From: Pseudomonadota bacterium
GTDB taxonomy: Bacteria > Pseudomonadota > Gammaproteobacteria > Burkholderiales > Rhodocyclaceae
Reading direction: 5' to 3'
DNA length: 15,710 bases
Assembly (NCBI GenBank): GCA_023459095.1
Contig: JAEWVQ010000104.1
Location: 1 to 15,710, forward strand
Below, one piece after another: positions 12,403 to 15,710 of the stretch; positions within the stretch are counted from its first letter, which is position 1; each line of letters begins with the position of its first letter. The notes under the pieces were generated by a model. The model did not search any database. It had not been told where the DNA came from and was given only the letters and a program-made list of their open reading frames with translations. Position numbers and translations under genes: made by a program.

Positions 12403-13455
12403 TCAGGCCTCGCCGCGCAGTGCCGCCGCCTCGCGAAAGCGGCTCGGCGCGCTGCCGGTCCATTCGCGGAACGCGCGCGCAAAACTCTTCTCGCTGTCGA
12501 ACCCCACCGCGGCGGCGATCTGCTTCACCGGTTTCTTCGTCTGCAGCAGGAGGTGGATCGCGCGCGTCCGCCGCGCCTCGTTCTTCAGGCGCTGCAGCGA
12601 CACCCCTTCGTCCCTCAACTGGCGGTGCAGGGTGCGCACCGAGAGGTTGAGCTGGGCGGCGACGTCCTCGGCGGTGTGGGCGCGCGCCGGATCGGCGAGC
12701 AGGATCTGGTTCACGCTATGCACGAGCAGACGGTCGCGGCGGTATTGCAGCACGGTGAGCGGCAGCGCGCGCTGCAGCATGGCTTGCAGCGCGCGCTCGT
12801 CGCGGCGCAGCGGCAGTGCGAGGTAGCGGGCGTCGAAGGCGAGCCCGGCGGCCTCGGCGTCGAAGCGCAGCGGGCCGGGAAAGAGGTAGGGGTAGGCGTC
12901 GGCGTGCGGCGGCGCCGGAAACGGCAGCTCGGTTTCGGTGAGTGCGATGCGCGAGTCGATCAGCCAGCAGGCGTAGCCGAGCAGGTAGCGCAGACTGCTT
13001 ACCAGGCAGAACTCGCGCAGCTCGCCCAGATCGCAGGCTTCGCCGATGCGGATGCGGGCGACGCCGCGCTGCTGCTCGAAGGCGAGCACGATGTCGGCGG
13101 TGAGCAGGCGGTGGTGGCGGCACCAGCGCTTGAGCGCGATTTCGAGCGTGGGCGCGGTGAGCGAAGCGCGGCACAGCATGCCGTAGCTGCCCCACGGCAG
13201 GCGGCGCGAGAACCAGCCCAGGGCCTCGTCGTCGAGCTCCTGCATGGCGTGGCCGGAGACCGCTTCCATCTGCGCCGCGGTGACGCGCGCCGCAGGGTCG
13301 TCGAGGCGCGCCGCCGGGATCTGCGCCTGCGCCAGCGCGCTGGCCGGATCCATTCCCCGTCGGCGATACCCGAGGACGATCGCGCGGATGAAGGCAATCG
13401 GCGTGGCGGCGCGGCCCAGGGTCAGTTCGGCGGGCGAGGGGGTTAGGATCTTCAT
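12403..13455 (-). CDS. AraC-family transcriptional regulator
   Basis: A 350-residue regulator. The N-terminal 210 or so residues resemble the 'AraC_binding / arabinose-binding domain' type (PF12625-like), including AFIRAIVLGYRRRGMDP and the WGSYGMLCRASLTAPTLEIAL segment; proteins of this group usually sense small acids or fatty-acyl compounds. The C-terminal 100 residues form the two-HTH AraC domain: HTAEDVAAQLNLSVRTLHRQL (about 260-280) and KQIAAAVGFDSEKSFARAFREW (about 311-332) followed by G-APS-FR. It is divergent from isovaleryl-CoA dehydrogenase across 121 bp, the usual arrangement for a local activator. Regulation of that gene and itself is the obvious inference. Its inducer is unknown. 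Confidence 0.92.
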   Translation of the reverse strand: MKILTPSPAELTLGRAATPIAFIRAIVLGYRRRGMDPASALAQAQIPAARLDDPAARVTAAQMEAVSGHAMQELDDEALGWFSRRLPWGSYGMLCRASLTAPTLEIALKRWCRHHRLLTADIVLAFEQQRGVARIRIGEACDLGELREFCLVSSLRYLLGYACWLIDSRIALTETELPFPAPPHADAYPYLFPGPLRFDAEAAGLAFDARYLALPLRRDERALQAMLQRALPLTVLQYRRDRLLVHSVNQILLADPARAHTAEDVAAQLNLSVRTLHRQLRDEGVSLQRLKNEARRTRAIHLLLQTKKPVKQIAAAVGFDSEKSFARAFREWTGSAPSRFREAAALRGEA

Positions 13456-13503
13456 GGCGCGTCATCCTAGGCCCGGTGGCCGGATTTGCAACCCCGTTGG
13501 CAG

Positions 13504-13547
13504 TTGTCGGGGTATGGGGCGCGCTATGCTGCGCGCACGACCATAGC
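13504..13547. promoter_or_regulatory. possible promoter and dyad between araC-type gene and isovaleryl-CoA dehydrogenase
   Basis: TTGTCG (13504-13509) and TATGCT (13525-13530) could form a plus-strand promoter with a short 15-bp spacer, which would suit activator dependence. GCTATG (13523-13528) is inverted as CATAGC (13542-13547), overlapping the -10. No ACGT array like that at 8481 is present here. Confidence 0.3.
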
Positions 13548-13576
13548 CATGCCTCGAACACACGGGGGAGACAACC

Positions 13577-14758
13577 ATGCACATCCCTAGCCTCGACTTC
13601 CATCTCGGCGAGACCATCGACGCTCTGCGTGACACCCTGCAGGCCTTCTGCGCCGCGGAAATCGCCCCGCGCGCGGCCGATATCGACCGCGCCAACGAAT
13701 TCCCCGCCGACCTGTGGAAGAAGCTCGGCGACCTCGGCGTGCACGGCATGACGGTGAGCGAGGAGTACGGCGGCACCGACATGGGCTATCTGGCGCACAT
13801 CATCGCCATGGAAGAAATCTCGCGCGCCTCGGCCTCGGTGGGCCTGTCCTACGGCGCGCACTCCAACCTGTGCATCAACCAGATTCGCCGCAACGGTACC
13901 GAGGCGCAGAAGCAGAAATACCTGCCCAAGCTGATCTCGGGGGATCACGTCGGCGCGCTCGCGATGTCCGAGCCCAACGCCGGTTCCGACGTGGTGAGCA
14001 TGAAGCTGCGTGCGGACCGCAAGGGCGACCGCTTCATCCTCAACGGCAGCAAGATGTGGATCACCAACGGCGGCGACGCCGACACCCTGGTGGTGTATGC
14101 CAAGACCGACATCGACGCCGGCCCGCGCGGCATCACCGCCTTCATCATCGAGAAGGGCATGAAGGGCTTCAGTCACGGCACCCACCTCGACAAGCTCGGC
14201 ATGCGCGGCTCGAACACCTTCCCGCTGTTCTTCGACGACGTCGAGGTGCCGGTCGACAACGTGCTCGGCGGCGAGGCCAACATCGGTCGCGGCGTGCAGG
14301 TGCTGATGTCCGGGCTCGATTACGAACGCGCGGTGCTGTCGGGCGGTCCGCTCGGCATCATGGCGGCGTGCATGGACGCGGTGGTGCCCTATCTGCACGA
14401 GCGCAAGCAGTTCGGCACCCCGATCGGCGACTTCCAGCTCATGCAGGGCAAGGTCGCCGACCTGTATTCCACCTGGAGCGCCTGCCGCGCCTACGCCTAC
14501 GCCGTGGGCCAGGCCTGCGACCGTAGCGACCACGCACGCACGCTGCGCAAGGACGCCGCCGGCGTCATCCTGTACACCGCCGAGAAGGCCACCTGGATGG
14601 CCGGCGAGGCGATCCAGACCCTGGGTGGCGTCGGCTACACCAACGAATACCCGGTCGGCCGCCTGTGGCGCGACGCCAAGCTGTACGAGATCGGCGCCGG
14701 CACCAGCGAGATCCGCCGCATGCTGATCGGTCGCGAGATGATGGCGGAGACGAAGTAA
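13577..14758 (+). CDS. liuA: isovaleryl-CoA dehydrogenase
   Basis: A 393-residue acyl-CoA dehydrogenase of the isovaleryl-CoA type (LiuA/Ivd), converting isovaleryl-CoA to 3-methylcrotonyl-CoA in leucine degradation, with electrons passed to ETF. Diagnostic signs are the SYGAHSNLCINQ segment (about 91-102) and the catalytic Glu relocated to Glu250 in SGLDYERAVL. The site where most family members have the YEG glutamate instead reads LYEIGAGTSEIRR, so that position is Ala. AMSEPNAGSDVVSM and MWITNGGDAD line the flavin and substrate sites. GGGGGAG lies 6 nt before the ATG. Divergent from the AraC regulator, it is followed after 191 bp by a methyltransferase gene. The partner genes of the leucine pathway (methylcrotonyl-CoA carboxylase, methylglutaconyl-CoA hydratase, HMG-CoA lyase) are not in the window and may follow beyond it. 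Confidence 0.95.
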   Translation: MHIPSLDFHLGETIDALRDTLQAFCAAEIAPRAADIDRANEFPADLWKKLGDLGVHGMTVSEEYGGTDMGYLAHIIAMEEISRASASVGLSYGAHSNLCINQIRRNGTEAQKQKYLPKLISGDHVGALAMSEPNAGSDVVSMKLRADRKGDRFILNGSKMWITNGGDADTLVVYAKTDIDAGPRGITAFIIEKGMKGFSHGTHLDKLGMRGSNTFPLFFDDVEVPVDNVLGGEANIGRGVQVLMSGLDYERAVLSGGPLGIMAACMDAVVPYLHERKQFGTPIGDFQLMQGKVADLYSTWSACRAYAYAVGQACDRSDHARTLRKDAAGVILYTAEKATWMAGEAIQTLGGVGYTNEYPVGRLWRDAKLYEIGAGTSEIRRMLIGREMMAETK

Positions 14759-14949
14759 CAGGGACGAGGCGCAACCCGCCCGGGCGGCGCGGGGGCGGGG
14801 GCCAGCATCCGCCACCCGACGCCGCTCTTGGGGGCGGTCGGCTTGTCCGGGGTCGGATCGTCCCGCGCCGGCGCTGCCCAAGGGCCGGCGGCGTTGCGCG
14901 CCCTCGGCGCGCGCCCTAAGCTCGGCAGTCTTCGATCCGCCCGACTGCC

Positions 14950-15710
14950 ATGCCCCTGCGTTCCCGCTTTCTCGAACTGCAAGCCCTGCTCGCCGGGCAC
15001 GAAGCGTTCTGGCGCCCCGCGCCCTTCCACACTGCCCGCCCGGCCTGGATCGCGGATGCGCCCGCACTGTTCGCCGAGGTCATGGCGTTGGACGAAGCCG
15101 GCGTCGAACGCTTCATCGCCGACGACGCGGCCTGTGCCGACTGGCTCGCCGCCCGCCTGCCCGTGGTTGCCCATCTGCGCGCGGTGAGCCGCGTCGCCGA
15201 ACTGCCGGTGCGCGTGCTGCCGCCGTGCGCGGAGGATTTCGACGAAGGCATTCCCGCGCGCAAGCGCCGCCAGCTCGAGGCCTTCGCCGCCCACACCGCG
15301 GCGAGTCCGGTGGCGCTGGTCGAGTGGTGCGCCGGCAAGGGGCACCTCGGCCGGCGTCTGGCGCTCGCCGACGGGGTGCCGGTGACCTCGCTGGAACTCG
15401 ATCCGGCGCTGTGCACGGCGGCCGCAACGCTGGCCGCGCGCCACGGCGTCGCCCAGCGCGTGGTGCGTGGCGATGCGCTCGGCGGCGGCACCCGCGGCCT
15501 GGTGCGGGGGCGCACCGTGGTCGCGCTTCACGCCTGCGGCGAACTGCATCGCACCCTGGTGCGCGGTGCCGCCACCGACGGCGCGGCGGCCTACCGCATC
15601 GCCCCGTGCTGCTACCACCTTGGCATCGACGGCGCTTACCGTCCTCTCAACCGCGATGCCCGTCTGCGTCTGGACGCCGGCGCGCTGCGTCTGGCGGTGA
15701 CCGAAACGGT
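14950..15710 (+). CDS. SAM-dependent methyltransferase (Methyltransf_32-like), 3' end outside window
   Basis: The frame is open from the ATG at 14950 to the window edge (253 full codons, no stop). Residues about 118-137 hold the SAM-binding motif VEWCAGKGHLGRRL, followed by an acidic strand end TSLELDP (about 147-153). LHACGELHRTL starts at 193 and APCCYHLG at 218. The triad of CAGKG, HACG and PCCYH motifs is that of the PF13679-type methyltransferases, which include poorly characterised bacterial and METTL25-like proteins; the substrate is unknown. The first 110 or so residues are a helical N-terminal extension. The 191-bp gap before it is GC-rich with several small inverted repeats but no clear terminator, so cotranscription with isovaleryl-CoA dehydrogenase is possible. 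No good ribosome site precedes the ATG, making the exact start uncertain. Confidence 0.85.
   Translation, partial: MPLRSRFLELQALLAGHEAFWRPAPFHTARPAWIADAPALFAEVMALDEAGVERFIADDAACADWLAARLPVVAHLRAVSRVAELPVRVLPPCAEDFDEGIPARKRRQLEAFAAHTAASPVALVEWCAGKGHLGRRLALADGVPVTSLELDPALCTAAATLAARHGVAQRVVRGDALGGGTRGLVRGRTVVALHACGELHRTLVRGAATDGAAAYRIAPCCYHLGIDGAYRPLNRDARLRLDAGALRLAVTET

Noticed and set aside
10239..12482. 747-codon minus-strand frame opposite the acyl-CoA dehydrogenase and isomerase genes
   Set aside because: Antisense to clear genes, Arg/His/Ala-rich, and runs through two terminator-like hairpins.
12716..15067. 783-codon open frame on the minus strand across AraC and isovaleryl-CoA dehydrogenase
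   Set aside because: It overlaps two well-supported genes on both strands and its translation has no family pattern; a GC shadow.

Overview
The window is high-GC DNA with short intergenic gaps. It resembles a betaproteobacterium of the Rhodocyclales/Zoogloeaceae type (Thauera, Azoarcus, Aromatoleum or Zoogloea-like). This rests on a class I PHA synthase, a PEP-CTERM surface protein with a sigma-54 type promoter, a MerR/LiuR-like regulator beside acyl-CoA genes, and an isovaleryl-CoA dehydrogenase. The genus is an inference. No transposase, phage gene, CRISPR array, tRNA or rRNA was seen.

Left part (1-3580), surface and secreted functions. The 3' end of a gamma-glutamyltransferase gene is followed by about 500 bp of unusually AT-rich non-coding DNA. 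That DNA ends in a class I cyclic-di-GMP (GEMM-I) riboswitch (about 612-701) and a plausible Shine-Dalgarno-sequestering platform. These lead into a secreted subtilisin-like (S8) protease with two C-terminal Ig-like domains. Convergent to it, across a shared bidirectional terminator, is a PEP-CTERM protein. Its upstream region holds an excellent -24/-12 (sigma-54) promoter and a perfect match to the IHF consensus. The most interesting idea here is that a second-messenger-controlled protease sits next to a sigma-54-controlled matrix/surface protein.

Middle part (3585-7876). This holds a BtuF-like helical-backbone metal receptor without a signal peptide, an orphan PIN-domain nuclease, a strong terminator, class I PHA synthase (phaC) and a metallo-beta-lactamase-fold hydrolase. 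The last two form a likely two-gene minus-strand operon (MBL then phaC).

Right part (7877-15710), acyl-CoA catabolism. A MerR regulator resembling LiuR precedes a promoter with an overlapping operator-like array of three ACGT cores. Next come a PaaI-type thioesterase, a thiolase and an acyl-CoA dehydrogenase (YEG-type catalytic Glu), closed by a terminator. Then come a GSH-dependent isomerase-like (HCCA isomerase/DsbA family) gene and a convergent AraC-family regulator. Divergent from that regulator are isovaleryl-CoA dehydrogenase and a SAM-dependent methyltransferase cut by the window edge. Together they suggest breakdown of branched-chain or short acyl-CoAs to acetyl-CoA/acetoacetyl-CoA, next to polyhydroxyalkanoate storage.
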